Source: Rhodobiaceae bacterium
Lineage (GTDB): Bacteria; Pseudomonadota; Alphaproteobacteria; Rhizobiales; JAKPQE01
DNA: 64,000 bases
Direction: 5' to 3'
NCBI GenBank assembly: GCA_028278505.1
Contig: JANQEG010000062.1
Coordinates: 1 to 64,000 of the forward strand
Part shown: positions 51,284 to 61,705 of the stretch, in pieces
Numbering within the stretch: position 1 is the first letter of the stretch
Layout of the letters: each line of letters starts with the position of its first letter
Notes under the pieces: generated by a model
The model's input: only the letters and a program-made list of their open reading frames with translations
Databases searched by the model: none
Told to the model about the DNA's origin: nothing
Program-made: the position numbers and the translations under genes

Positions 51284-52981
51284 TCAGGCGATCCATTCGC
51301 TCACCGGCGCCATCGCCGCGTCGAGCGGCTGGGCGATGATGTCGATGAGGCTCGGCCGGCCGCTGTCCAGCGCGCGCTTCAGCACCTTGTCCAGGTCTTC
51401 CGGATCGTCGACCCGCCAGCTTTCGATGCCGAAGGCGGCGGCGACGGCGGCGTGGTCGGTGCGGCCGAAATCCACATTGTAGAACCGCTTGTCGAAGCCG
51501 GCGCGCTGGCCCGCCTTGATCCAGCCATAGGAGGCGTTGGAAAAGACGATTGCGGTGATCGGCATCCTGTAGCGGGTGATCGTCTCCAACTCGCCGCAGC
51601 AGAACCCGAACGAGCCGTCGCCCATCAGCGCCACGATCTGCGCCTCGGGGCGGCCGACATGGGCGCCCATGGCGGCGGCCAGCGAGTAGCCGAGCGCGCC
51701 GTGGGCGCGATTGGTGATGAAGCGGCGGCCGGGCGTCTGCTGCCGCCAGAACGCCGCGACATAGGGGCAGGGCGTTCCCGGATCGGCGCAGATGATGGCG
51801 TCGCGGTCGAGCGTCCGTTGCAGCGCGGCGATGACCCGCTCCGGCCGGATCGGGCGTTCATTCGAGGCGGCCAGGGCGGTGAACGCCTCCGTTTTCGCTG
51901 CGCGCGCGGCACCGGCGCGCTCGGCGCCGCGATTGCCGCCGTTCAGGCGCCGCGCCTCGAGATGTGCGGTGATCGCCTGCAGCGCCAGTCTTGCGTCGCC
52001 GGCGACCGCCGCCGCGGTCGGGTAGTTGGCACCGATCACCTGCGGATCGGCATCGATGTGGACGATGCGGGCGTCGGGTCCGGGCACGCGCCAGCGCTCC
52101 GTCGTCACCGAACCGGCGCGGCAGCCGACAAAGAGCACCACATCCGCCGCCTCGACGACCGCGCGCGTTGCCGGCACGCCGCCGTTCGAGCCGACGACCC
52201 CGACCGAAAGCGGATGGGTCTCGGCAATCGCCCCCTTGCCCGAGACCGTGGTGGCCACCGCCATGTCGAGGCGCTCGGCGAGATCCAGAAGCTCGGCCTC
52301 CGCGCCGGCGAGAATGACGCCGCCGCCGCAGATCGCGACCGCGGAATTCGCGCCTGCAAGGATCTCGGCGGCCGCCTCAATCGCGTCGCTGTCGGGCGCG
52401 GTCCTGAGGCGCGGAAATTGGCCGACGTCCGCATCGGCCCAGATTTCCGCGCCCGGAACCGGGCCGCGCTGGGTATCGATCGGAAAAACCAGATGCGCCG
52501 CGCCGGGCCGGCCGGTGGTCATCGCCCGGAACGCCGCCCTGACGGTCGCCGGCAGCCGCGCCGCATCGTCGAGCGACGCGTTCCATTTGGTCAGCGGGCG
52601 AAAAAGCGCCTTCTGGTCGAGTTCGGTGAGCGGGTAGCGTCCGCGCGCCGAGGTCGCCACGTCGGAGGTGATCGCCAGCACCGGCACCGAGCTCTCATTG
52701 GCTTCGACGACGCCCGGCACGATATAGGTGGCGCCGCCGCCGGACGGGCCCTCGCAGACGCCGACGCGGCCGGTGACGCGCGCATAGGCGTCGGCCATGT
52801 AACCGGCGTGGCGCTCGTCGCGGGTCAGCAAATGCGTGATGCCGTGATCGAGCCGGTAGAGCGCGTCATAGAAAGGCAGGGTGGTGTCGCCGCAGAGCCC
52901 GAAGAGGTGGCGCACCCCGTGCAGTTCGAGCATGCGCACCATGGCTTCCGCACCGGTCGGCTCGTTTGCGCCTGCGACCAC
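51284..52981 (-). CDS. Thiamine-diphosphate-dependent enzyme (acetolactate synthase/decarboxylase-like)
   Basis: 565 aa; HGVRHLFGLCGDTTLPFYDAL, DERHAGYMADAYARVTGRVGVCEGPSGGGATY, ALMGDGSFGFCCGELETITRYRMPITAIVFSNASYGWIK (GDG...N). Confidence 0.88.
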   Translation of the reverse strand: MVAGANEPTGAEAMVRMLELHGVRHLFGLCGDTTLPFYDALYRLDHGITHLLTRDERHAGYMADAYARVTGRVGVCEGPSGGGATYIVPGVVEANESSVPVLAITSDVATSARGRYPLTELDQKALFRPLTKWNASLDDAARLPATVRAAFRAMTTGRPGAAHLVFPIDTQRGPVPGAEIWADADVGQFPRLRTAPDSDAIEAAAEILAGANSAVAICGGGVILAGAEAELLDLAERLDMAVATTVSGKGAIAETHPLSVGVVGSNGGVPATRAVVEAADVVLFVGCRAGSVTTERWRVPGPDARIVHIDADPQVIGANYPTAAAVAGDARLALQAITAHLEARRLNGGNRGAERAGAARAAKTEAFTALAASNERPIRPERVIAALQRTLDRDAIICADPGTPCPYVAAFWRQQTPGRRFITNRAHGALGYSLAAAMGAHVGRPEAQIVALMGDGSFGFCCGELETITRYRMPITAIVFSNASYGWIKAGQRAGFDKRFYNVDFGRTDHAAVAAAFGIESWRVDDPEDLDKVLKRALDSGRPSLIDIIAQPLDAAMAPVSEWIA

Positions 52982-53114
52982 GGCCCTGTCCTTCTCTAAC
53001 GTTTACGCCCGCCGCCGCATGGACCGGTCAACATAGATCGGTCTATGCTCGATGGATCGCCGACCGCCGAGGCCGGCATTGCCGTAATTTGGCGTTCGGG
53101 CTTGCCGATATCTT

Positions 53115-53133
53115 ATACAACGCTGTATACAGC
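53115..53133. promoter_or_regulatory. Candidate FCD-GntR operator in divergent promoter region
   Basis: ATACA-N4-TGTAT (53115-53128) overlapping perfect 12-bp palindrome GCTGTATACAGC (53122-53133), about 65 bp upstream of gntR ATG. Confidence 0.6.
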
Positions 53134-53197
53134 ACAGTATATTGCATGGACCGAGTCAAGCCGGCAATTGCCGCGGTGAAACTTTTGGGAGCGATCG

Positions 53198-53911
53198 ATG
53201 GCCAAGGATGACGGCAAGGCCTCCAATGCCGAGCGCCTCTACGAGGCGGTCCGCGACATGGCGATCGCCTTTGAATTGAAGCCCGGCGAGCGGATCGTCG
53301 AGGGCGCGCTCGCCGAACGGCTCGGCGCCAGCCGGACGCCGCTGCGCGAGGCGCTCAACCGGCTGGTGGCCGAGAACTATGTGGTGTTCCGGCCCGGCGT
53401 CGGCTTCTTCTGCCGCGACCTCGACCCCAAGGAGATCTTCGACCTTTACGAATTGCGCCTGATCATCGAGGCCGCCGCCGCCGATCTCGCCTGCACGAGG
53501 GCGAGCGATGTCGAGATCGCCGAATTGATCGCCAGGCACCGGAGCTGGACCACCGGCTATGCCGAGTGCACGTCCCGGGAACTGGTCGCCAATGACGAGG
53601 CCTTCCACGAGGACATCGCCGCGCTCTCCGGCAATCGCGAACTGGTGCTGCGCTTACGCAATATCAACGGGCGGATACGCTTCGTGCGCTGGATCGATGC
53701 CGACGCCCACCTCGCCACCACCCGCGGCGAGCACGCCACACTGCTTGACGCACTTTCTAGGCGCGACAAGGAGGCCTGCCGCAACACGCTGTTCACCCAT
53801 ATCGCCAAGCGCCAGGATCAGATCATGGATGCGGTCCGCACCAGCCTGTCGCGCATCTATATGCCCGAGCCCCTGACCGAACCGGCCCGCAAGCGGGGCG
53901 CAGCCCGATGA
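53198..53911 (+). CDS. GntR family transcriptional regulator (FCD domain)
   Basis: 237 aa; LKPGERIVEGALAERLGASRTPLREALNRLVAENYVVFRPGVGFFCRDL; FCD His motifs. Confidence 0.93.
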   Translation: MAKDDGKASNAERLYEAVRDMAIAFELKPGERIVEGALAERLGASRTPLREALNRLVAENYVVFRPGVGFFCRDLDPKEIFDLYELRLIIEAAAADLACTRASDVEIAELIARHRSWTTGYAECTSRELVANDEAFHEDIAALSGNRELVLRLRNINGRIRFVRWIDADAHLATTRGEHATLLDALSRRDKEACRNTLFTHIAKRQDQIMDAVRTSLSRIYMPEPLTEPARKRGAAR

Positions 53912-54663
53912 AGGCGGCGGGCGGCAAGGCGGTTTACGGTGCTGCGGTCGGCATTTTGATGCTCGACGCGCGATTTCCGCGCATTGCGGGCGATATCGGC
54001 AACGCGACGACGTGGCCGTTTCCAGTGCTCTACCGGGTCGTGCGCAGCGCCTCCCCGGACCGCGTCGTCCGCCGCCGGGCGGAAGGGCTGCGCGACGCTT
54101 TTTTAGCGGCCGGCCGCGACCTCGTCGCCGACGGCGCCGACGGCATCACCACCAATTGCGGCTTCCTCTCGCTCTACCAGGCCGAACTCGCCGCAGAACT
54201 CGGTGTGCCCGTTGCCACATCATCGCTGATGCAGGTGCCGATGGTCGCGCGGCTTTTGCCGCCGGGCCGCAGGGTCGGCATTTTGACGATCTCGGCGGCG
54301 ACCCTGACCGGCGAACATCTCGCCTGCGCCGGCGTCGATCCCGACACGCCGATCGTCGGCACCGATACCGGCGGCGAATTCAGCCGCGTCATCCTCGACG
54401 ACGCGGCCGAGCTCGATGTCGAGCGCGCCCGCCGCGACAATATCGAGGCCGCGGAAGCGCTTGTCGCCGCCCATCCGGACATCGGCGCGATCGTGCTCGA
54501 ATGCACCAATATGGTGCCCTATGCCGCCGATATCCGCCGCGCCACCGGCCGGCCGACCTTCTCGGCCTATGATTTCATCTGCTGGTTCCAGGGCGGGCTC
54601 ATGCCGCGACGGTTCGACGATCGCCGACCACCGGCCATTGGCTTTGGACCGGACAGCCATTGA
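53908..54663 (+). CDS. Aspartate/glutamate racemase family protein
   Basis: 251 aa; catalytic-Cys contexts GITTNCGFLSLY and IVLECTNMVPYA; ATGA overlap with gntR. Confidence 0.85.
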   Translation: MKAAGGKAVYGAAVGILMLDARFPRIAGDIGNATTWPFPVLYRVVRSASPDRVVRRRAEGLRDAFLAAGRDLVADGADGITTNCGFLSLYQAELAAELGVPVATSSLMQVPMVARLLPPGRRVGILTISAATLTGEHLACAGVDPDTPIVGTDTGGEFSRVILDDAAELDVERARRDNIEAAEALVAAHPDIGAIVLECTNMVPYAADIRRATGRPTFSAYDFICWFQGGLMPRRFDDRRPPAIGFGPDSH

Positions 54664-54701
54664 AACAATATGATTTAGTCACGGACCCGAAACGATCCTC
54701 A

Positions 54702-55250
54702 TCAACCCGAAAATCCACCGGAGTCAAGGAAGTCCGCCTCGTCGCGCGTGGTGTCGCGGCCGAGCACCGCGTTGCGGTGGGGAAAGCGGCCGAAACGGCG
54801 GATCACGTCGAGATGGACGAGGGCGTAGTATTCGCCGTCCTTGTCGCCGCTCAGCCGGAAAAGATCGACGCCGCGCTGCTGCGCATCGATGTCTTCGGCG
54901 TGCATGAAGGGCATGTAGAAGAACGACTTGGCCGGCAGCGGAAAGGCCCGGTCGAAGCCTTTGTCGATCGCCGACTTTGCCAGCGCGAGCGCCGCATCGT
55001 CCTGGGCGAAGGCGCGGGGGTCGTCGCGAAAGAGATTGCGCGAGAACTGGTCAAGCACGAGGATCAGGGCCAGCGTTCCGCTCGGCGAAAAAATCCAATC
55101 TTGGAGCTTTCCCGCCACGGCCTCGCCGTGCAGCGGGGCGAACCGGGCGGCGATCTCGGCATCGAAACCGTCGTCGCGGACGAACCATTTCTGCGGCCCG
55201 GCGGTCCACCAGAAATCGAGGACATCGAGTGCACCGGCGTCCGTCGACAT
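54702..55250 (-). CDS. DUF924 family protein
   Basis: MSTDAGALDVLDFWWTAGPQKWFVRDDGFDAEIAARF, LILVLDQFSRNLFRDDPRAFAQD, FFYMPFMHAED. Confidence 0.9.
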   Translation of the reverse strand: MSTDAGALDVLDFWWTAGPQKWFVRDDGFDAEIAARFAPLHGEAVAGKLQDWIFSPSGTLALILVLDQFSRNLFRDDPRAFAQDDAALALAKSAIDKGFDRAFPLPAKSFFYMPFMHAEDIDAQQRGVDLFRLSGDKDGEYYALVHLDVIRRFGRFPHRNAVLGRDTTRDEADFLDSGGFSG

Positions 55251-55284
55251 GCCCGTCTCCTTTTCTTTCGTCGTTGGCCGGGGC

Positions 55285-57087
55285 TCAGAACCGCAGCGAT
55301 CCGGACTGGATCGCGGCATAGAGGTCGGCGGTGACCGGCTCGAAACAGCCGCTCTCGGGATGATCGAAATAGAGCGTGTCGGCGATCATGGCCGGATTGA
55401 ACCCTTCCTCGACCAGCGTCACCTTGCGCTGCTTGAAGGTTCCGGTGACCTCCAGCTCGTGACGGAGACGCAAGAAGAGCGGCCGTGCATAGGGCGGGAG
55501 CTGCCGGCGCAGATGGTCGCGGAAGGCGGCGAGGTCGAATTCGGTGGCGTCGTCGACGACGAGGGCGGCCATGCCGGCGCGGCCCTCGTGCTTTTCGACC
55601 TGCACGCCGTAGACGGTCGATTCCTTGACGCCGGGAAACACGGTGATGATCTCGGAGACCTCGGAGGTGGCGACGTTCTCGCCCTTCCAGCGGAAGGTGT
55701 CGCCGACGCGGTCGACGAAAAAGTAATAGCCGAGCGCGTCCCTGCGCAGCAAATCACCGGTGCGGAACCAGCGGTCGCCGGGCGCAAAGACGTCGCGCAA
55801 TATCTTCTTTTCGGTCGCTTCGGGATCGGTATAGCCGTCGAAGCGCTGGCTCGGCTTGGACGGGTCATCGACGATTTCGGAGATCATTTCGCCGGCTTCC
55901 ATCAGCGGGCTTTCGATGCAATAGCCGTCGTCGCCGCGCACCTCTCTTTCGGTTTCGATGTCGTAGTCGATGATCTTGAACAGGAAACGCCGTTCGAGCC
56001 ATTTCGGCACGCGGCCGACGGAGCCGGGCATGCCGTCGAAATTGAACAGCACCGCATTGCCTTCGGTGGCGGCGTAGAATTCGAGAATCTTCGGTATCCG
56101 GAACCGGGTCTTGAAATCGACCCAGATGTCGGGCCTCAGGCCATTGCCGCAGCAAAGCCTTATCTTGTGCTCGGCCTCGCGGGGATGGGTCGGGCTGTTG
56201 AGGAGATAGCGGCAGAGCTCCCCGACATATTGAAACAGGGTGCAGTCATAGCTGACGACGTCGTCCCAGAACTGCTGGCTGGAAAACCGTTCGCGAATGA
56301 CGACCGAGCCGCCGACGGTGAGCACCGCGCCGATGGCGATGAGGCCGCCGGTCGAGTGATAGAGCGGCAGACAGACATACATGCGGTCATCGGCGGTCGC
56401 GTCCATCGCCCCGGAAAACCCGTTCATGATCGCCTGGGTGCGGTAGTGATTGATGTTGGCCGCCTTGGGCAGTCCGGTGGTGCCGCTGGTGTAGATATAG
56501 AGGCACGGATCGCTGGTGGTCAGCGCGGTGCGCTCGTCGGGGTCGAGCGGCTCGGGCGAATAGTCCTCGATCTCCTGGTCGATACGGCGCCGGTCGCCGG
56601 CGGCGCCGTGCAGCCAGATCCCGGGCGTGCCGGTCAGCTCGGCCTCGGCGGTCTCGAAACTGCCGTAGAGGTCGGCGTCGACGATGACGTGGCGCGGATG
56701 GGAAAGATTGATGCAGTGGGCGAGCGGGGTGCCGGTGAGATTGGTGTTGAGCAGTCCGACGACACCGCCGGCACGCGCGATGCCGAGCCAGATGACCAGG
56801 AATTCCGGCCGGTTGGGCATCAGCAGCGCCACCGAATCGCCCTTTTTCACGCCATGGGCGCGGGCCCAGCGCGCGTAGCGGTTGGCGCGGGCATTGTAGG
56901 CGCGGTAGGTCAGCGTCTCGTGGTCGCTGATCAGCGCCGGCCGGTCGCCGTAGCGTTCGGCCAGATCCTCGGCGGCATCGGGATAGGTGCGGGTCTTGTC
57001 CTTGGCGATCGGTATCGTTCGGCGCAAGGCGCGCAGCGCGCCGGTGAGGTATGCGTACTCGCTGCGAAGGCGCTGCAGAATTCCCAT
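55285..57087 (-). CDS. Long-chain acyl-CoA synthetase (FadD6/FATP-like)
   Basis: 600 aa; YIYTSGTTGLPKAANINHYR, GKGENVATSEVSE-like RWKGENVATSEVSEII. Confidence 0.9.
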   Translation of the reverse strand: MGILQRLRSEYAYLTGALRALRRTIPIAKDKTRTYPDAAEDLAERYGDRPALISDHETLTYRAYNARANRYARWARAHGVKKGDSVALLMPNRPEFLVIWLGIARAGGVVGLLNTNLTGTPLAHCINLSHPRHVIVDADLYGSFETAEAELTGTPGIWLHGAAGDRRRIDQEIEDYSPEPLDPDERTALTTSDPCLYIYTSGTTGLPKAANINHYRTQAIMNGFSGAMDATADDRMYVCLPLYHSTGGLIAIGAVLTVGGSVVIRERFSSQQFWDDVVSYDCTLFQYVGELCRYLLNSPTHPREAEHKIRLCCGNGLRPDIWVDFKTRFRIPKILEFYAATEGNAVLFNFDGMPGSVGRVPKWLERRFLFKIIDYDIETEREVRGDDGYCIESPLMEAGEMISEIVDDPSKPSQRFDGYTDPEATEKKILRDVFAPGDRWFRTGDLLRRDALGYYFFVDRVGDTFRWKGENVATSEVSEIITVFPGVKESTVYGVQVEKHEGRAGMAALVVDDATEFDLAAFRDHLRRQLPPYARPLFLRLRHELEVTGTFKQRKVTLVEEGFNPAMIADTLYFDHPESGCFEPVTADLYAAIQSGSLRF

Positions 57088-57263
57088 AGTCCACCCTAGC
57101 TTCGTCGTCCCCCGATCCGGTCCGCCTTGTGACGGCTTTTACGAATCGACGACGACATTCTTGTTCTTATTAGCCGAAAGTAGCAGCAGACCCGGGCGAT
57201 GGCGAGGGGCGCGGCGCGAAAACGACGCGCACGCAGCGGACAATTCGACGCGATCGGTTCGGG

Positions 57264-58406
57264 TTATTTGCCCGGATAACCCGGTATCGCCAGCGGATTG
57301 TCGGTGAGCGCGGCGGCGTCCGGCGTGTCGGGCCGCGGCGCGTCGGAAAACGCATCGAACAGGCGCCGCACATAGCCTTCCTGGAGGTCGCGGCCGATGA
57401 TGACGACCCGCGTGCTGCGGTCGTCGTCGGGCCAGGCCGGCAGCACCGCCGGCGGGTGGAAGACATGCTGCACGCCGTGCAGCACCAGCGGCCGGTCCGG
57501 GTGTTCGGCCGTGCGCACGATCGCCTTCAGCCGCAACAGCGATGCGCCCTGCGTCGAGCGCAGCAGATCGACGAACATTTCCAACGCCGCCGCCGATATC
57601 GCCCGGTCGGCGGAAAAGCTGAAGGCGCGGATGTGATCGTCGTGGCGGTTGACGTCGTGATGGTGATGATGGCCGTCAACGGCAAAGGCCTCCGCATTCA
57701 GCCAGCGCCGCACGTCCGGGGTCTTGGTTTCGGGATCGTAGAGGCCGCAATTGACGAGCAGCGCCGGATCGGTGTTGCCCTGGATTGCCGCAAGCACAGG
57801 CGCGCCGGGGTTGAGCGCGGCGATCCGGGCGCCCAGATCGGCCGGGATCCCCCGGCCTTCGATCAGATCGGTCTTGGTGACGACGATGCGGTCGGCGACG
57901 GCGACCTGCTTGACCGCCTCGGCATGGGTGTCGAGGGTCGCCATGCCGTTCACCGCATCGACGAGGGTGACGACGCCGTCGAGGCGGAAGCGCTGGACCA
58001 GATAGGGGTGCATCATCACGGTGTGGAGCACGGGCGCCGGATCGGCGAGCCCGGTGGTCTCGACGACGACGCGGTTGAGCGCCGAAATCCGGCCATTGTC
58101 GAGGCGGCGCAGCAATCGCTCCAGCGTCTCGACGAGGGCGCCGCGCACGGTGCAGCACAGGCAGCCGGACGACAATTCGACGATGCCCTCATCGGCCTCC
58201 TCGACCAGCAGGTGATCGAGACCGATATCGCCGAATTCGTTGATGATCACCGCGGTGCCGGCAAAGCTTGGATCGTTGAGCAGGCGGTTGAGCAGCGTCG
58301 TCTTGCCGGCGCCCAGAAACCCGGTGACGATCGACAGCGGGATCGGCGGCGGCGGCATTCTCTCGGCGGGCGTCATCGCGTTCGAAACCAGGGATGCGCC
58401 GGTCAC
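57264..58406 (-). CDS. COG0523 (CobW/ZNG1-like) GTP-binding metallochaperone
   Basis: 380 aa; SIVTGFLGAGKTTLLNRLL, SSGCLCCTVRGALVETL (CxCC), VTKTDL, His-rich DGHHHHHDVNRHDDH. Confidence 0.92.
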   Translation of the reverse strand: MTGASLVSNAMTPAERMPPPPIPLSIVTGFLGAGKTTLLNRLLNDPSFAGTAVIINEFGDIGLDHLLVEEADEGIVELSSGCLCCTVRGALVETLERLLRRLDNGRISALNRVVVETTGLADPAPVLHTVMMHPYLVQRFRLDGVVTLVDAVNGMATLDTHAEAVKQVAVADRIVVTKTDLIEGRGIPADLGARIAALNPGAPVLAAIQGNTDPALLVNCGLYDPETKTPDVRRWLNAEAFAVDGHHHHHDVNRHDDHIRAFSFSADRAISAAALEMFVDLLRSTQGASLLRLKAIVRTAEHPDRPLVLHGVQHVFHPPAVLPAWPDDDRSTRVVIIGRDLQEGYVRRLFDAFSDAPRPDTPDAAALTDNPLAIPGYPGK

Positions 58407-59773
58407 CGCGCCGGCTTCGGTCTCGGCACGGCCAGGTCCTTGGCGGCGGCCACTGCGGATTCCGAGGCGACGGGCACGTCGCCGTCGATGGTCAGTGTCG
58501 GACGCATCTTCGGCAACGGCGTCTCGCCGGGCGCCGACGTTTTCACCCCGGGTTCGAGCGCCACCAGCGGCGACGGACGCCGGCCCTGCGGCGCCGCCGG
58601 ATCGACGCCGCCGAGAGCGACCGCGGCGGGCGCGGTGGTGCGAATGACCGGGCCGACGATCAGCGTATACGGATCCTGCTTTTTCTTCTTGCCGTTCTTC
58701 TTGCTCGTCTTCCCCGTGTCGGGGGCGGGATAGATGCGGACGAGGTCGCGATCGCCGGTCCGGCTTGCCTGGAAGGCGCTTGCCACGCCGAAACGGGGCT
58801 TTGTCCTGGTCTCGGCAATCAGGCTCTCAATGCTCGGCTTGGGTCCGTTCTTCCGGCACACATTTCGCGCCGGGCCGACACCGGCCGGGCGCCGGATGGT
58901 GTTGATCGTGGTGCGGGGACCGGCGAAAAGACCCTTCGAACCGAAACCCCGATCGAGCAGTTTCTTGGCCAGATGGGCGCGTTCGTGACCGGACCGCGCG
59001 CCGAAGACGATGGCGACCACAGTTCGGCCGTTTCGCGTCGCGGTGGCGGCGACATTCAATCCGGAGGCGCAGATATAGCCGGTCTTCATGCCGTCGGCGC
59101 CGCGATATCGCTCCAGCAGCGGCCGGTTCGCCGAGCGGAGCGTGCGTCCGTGCAGCTTGATCGCGGAGTACTGGAACAACCCCCTGTATTCGGGGAATTC
59201 GGTTCTGATCGCCCGGACCAGAATACCGATATCCAGCGCCGTCGTAATCTGGCGATCATCGGGCATGCCATTGGGATTGGTCCAGCGCGTGTTGCGCATG
59301 CCGAGCTGCCGCGACACCAGATTCATTTCGGCAACGAAGGCGGGCTCGCTGCCGGAAACCGCCTCGCCGATCGCCACCGCGATGTCGTTTGCCGAGCGGA
59401 CGATCATCATCTTCAAGGCGTTGTCGAGCGTAATCACGGTGCCGGCCGGGAGCCCGATCTTGCGGCCCCCTTCCGCGAGCGCATTCTTCGAGACGACGAC
59501 CGGGGATTTGAGGCTGATGCGGCCTTCGCGGATGGCGCGGAACACAACATAGGCGGTCATCAGCTTGGTGACCGAGGCCGGGTGCCAGGATTTCGTCGCG
59601 TCTTTCTGGTAGTAGACGCGGCCGCTTTTGAGGTCGAAGGAAAGCTGCGGTCCGGCGATCGCCGGCACGCTCGCCGCGACGGCGACCAGGAGAACCAGAA
59701 GGACGGCGAGCCCGCCGCGAACGGCGCGGCTCCCCAACCCCTGTCCGGGCACTCTGGTCGCTGCTGAAGGCAT
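58403..59773 (-). CDS. D-alanyl-D-alanine carboxypeptidase (S11 family) with long basic C-terminal extension
   Basis: SWHPASVTKLMTAYVVF (SxxK), RSANDIAVAIGEAV (SxN), GADGMKTGYICASGLN (KTG); start 59773. Confidence 0.92.
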   Translation of the reverse strand: MPSAATRVPGQGLGSRAVRGGLAVLLVLLVAVAASVPAIAGPQLSFDLKSGRVYYQKDATKSWHPASVTKLMTAYVVFRAIREGRISLKSPVVVSKNALAEGGRKIGLPAGTVITLDNALKMMIVRSANDIAVAIGEAVSGSEPAFVAEMNLVSRQLGMRNTRWTNPNGMPDDRQITTALDIGILVRAIRTEFPEYRGLFQYSAIKLHGRTLRSANRPLLERYRGADGMKTGYICASGLNVAATATRNGRTVVAIVFGARSGHERAHLAKKLLDRGFGSKGLFAGPRTTINTIRRPAGVGPARNVCRKNGPKPSIESLIAETRTKPRFGVASAFQASRTGDRDLVRIYPAPDTGKTSKKNGKKKKQDPYTLIVGPVIRTTAPAAVALGGVDPAAPQGRRPSPLVALEPGVKTSAPGETPLPKMRPTLTIDGDVPVASESAVAAAKDLAVPRPKPAR

Positions 59774-60115
59774 GTTCTGGGGACCGCTCCCGCCGGAGTG
59801 ATGTTGCCGTTCGCGCTTCCGTCCCGGCAGCCGGCCGAGTGACCGATACGGTTCGGCCTCGATGCTGCGCGGCGCCGACCGTCTCCTCAATAACGGTTTT
59901 CCCGAGGATTGGCAAAACCTGTTTGTGAACTATGGTTTCCAGGGTGCACAAGGCGCGGTCGGCGGCTCTCGCGTGATCGGGCGGCTTCGGCCGAACCCAT
60001 GTCGCAGAAAGACGCTTCAACGGCGCAGCGAAAACGGCGATCGCCACGGTGCTTGCCTAAAACCGACAAAATCCGAGGGGTTGCGCAAATGCCCGTCGAT
60101 CAAGGGGAAAGTGAA

Positions 60116-61576
60116 ATGCCAGGAACGGCCGCGATGACGGTTGCCGCGGACGAACGGGAGGACCTCCAGGGCGGGGCCTATCGGGCGCCGGTCGACGTCA
60201 ATCTCAGCGTGACCGACATCTTCACCATCGGCATCGGGCCGTCGAGTTCGCATACGGTCGGGCCAATGCGCGCCGCGCACCGCTTCGTCAACGCGCTCGA
60301 CGCCGACGACAGGCTGCAGGCGACGGCGCGGGTCACCGTCGATCTGTTCGGCTCGCTGGCGCTGACCGGCAAGGGCCACGCGACCGACATCGCCATCCTG
60401 CTCGGGCTCAGCGGCGAGCGGCCGAGCCAGGTCGATCCGGACGCGGTCGCCGGCATCGTCGCCGCGATCCGCGACAGCCAGAAGATCGCGCTCAACGGAC
60501 GCCATGAAATCCGGTTCGTCGAATCCCGCGATCTCACCTTCCGCTACGACGAATTCCTGCCGGAACATTCCAACGGCATGACGATCAATGCCTTCGACAA
60601 GGCCGGAGAAGAACTCTTCAGCGAGAGCTTCTTTTCGGTCGGCGGCGGCTATGTGGTGACCAAGAGCGAACGCGACCGGTCCGAGAGCCCGCGCGACAAC
60701 ATCGCGCTGCCGTTCGGCTTTTCCTCCGGCGACGAGATGCTGGAGGTCGGCCGCAAGTCGAAGAAGACGATCGCCGAAATGATGATGGCCAATGAGGCGG
60801 CGTGGCGCGACGAGGCCGAGACCACCGGCTTCCTCGATGCGGTGCACGCGGCGATGGCCGACAGCATCAAGCGCGGCTGCCGCGAAAAGGGCATCCTGCC
60901 GGGCGGGCTCAACGTGCCGCGGCGGGCGCGCAAGCTCTATCTGGAGCTAAAAGCGCGGCCCGAAGCCGGCTTCAGCGATCCGATGACGGTGCTCGACTGG
61001 GTCAATCTCTTCGCCCTTGCGGTCAACGAGGAGAACGCCGCCGGCGGCCGCGTCGTCACCGCGCCGACCAATGGCGCGGCCGGCGTCATTCCCGCCGTGC
61101 TGACCTATTACGAACGGTTCATTCCGGGCGCCAACCGGGCCGGCATCCACACCTTCTTGCTGACGGCTGCGGCGATCGGCACGCTCTACAAGAAGCGCGC
61201 CTCGATCTCGGCCGCCGAGGTCGGCTGCCAGGGCGAGGTCGGGGTCGCCTGTTCGATGGCGGCGGCCGGGCTGACCGCGGTGCTCGGCGGCAGCAATGCG
61301 CAGATCGAAAATGCCGCTGAGATCGGCATGGAGCACAATCTCGGCCTGACCTGCGATCCGATCGGCGGGCTGGTGCAGATTCCCTGCATCGAGCGCAACA
61401 CCATGGGCGCGACCAAGGCGATCAACGCCGCGCGGCTGGCGCTGCGCGGCGACGGCACCCATCACGTGTCGCTCGACAAGGTGATCGAGACGATGCGCCA
61501 GACCGGCTATGACATGCAGTCGAAATACAAGGAAACCAGTCAGGGCGGCCTCGCCGTCAACGTCGTGGAGTGTTGA
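60116..61576 (+). CDS. sdaA: L-serine ammonia-lyase
   Basis: [68 protein letters not shown]; start chosen with upstream AGGGGA. Confidence 0.93.
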   Translation: MPGTAAMTVAADEREDLQGGAYRAPVDVNLSVTDIFTIGIGPSSSHTVGPMRAAHRFVNALDADDRLQATARVTVDLFGSLALTGKGHATDIAILLGLSGERPSQVDPDAVAGIVAAIRDSQKIALNGRHEIRFVESRDLTFRYDEFLPEHSNGMTINAFDKAGEELFSESFFSVGGGYVVTKSERDRSESPRDNIALPFGFSSGDEMLEVGRKSKKTIAEMMMANEAAWRDEAETTGFLDAVHAAMADSIKRGCREKGILPGGLNVPRRARKLYLELKARPEAGFSDPMTVLDWVNLFALAVNEENAAGGRVVTAPTNGAAGVIPAVLTYYERFIPGANRAGIHTFLLTAAAIGTLYKKRASISAAEVGCQGEVGVACSMAAAGLTAVLGGSNAQIENAAEIGMEHNLGLTCDPIGGLVQIPCIERNTMGATKAINAARLALRGDGTHHVSLDKVIETMRQTGYDMQSKYKETSQGGLAVNVVEC

Positions 61577-61705
61577 GGGCGAAGCGTTGCGGCATGACGG
61601 AGGGGCCGAGACCGGAGCACATCGACCGGCTCGGAAACGCAGCGCCTTCTTTTATAGAGGAAGCACCTACCGGTCCGGCACCGGCGTCAGTCAGAGGGAA
61701 AAATC

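Noticed and set aside
54928-57099. 723-aa plus-strand ORF
   Set aside because: Antisense of DUF924 and acyl-CoA synthetase genes; no family signature
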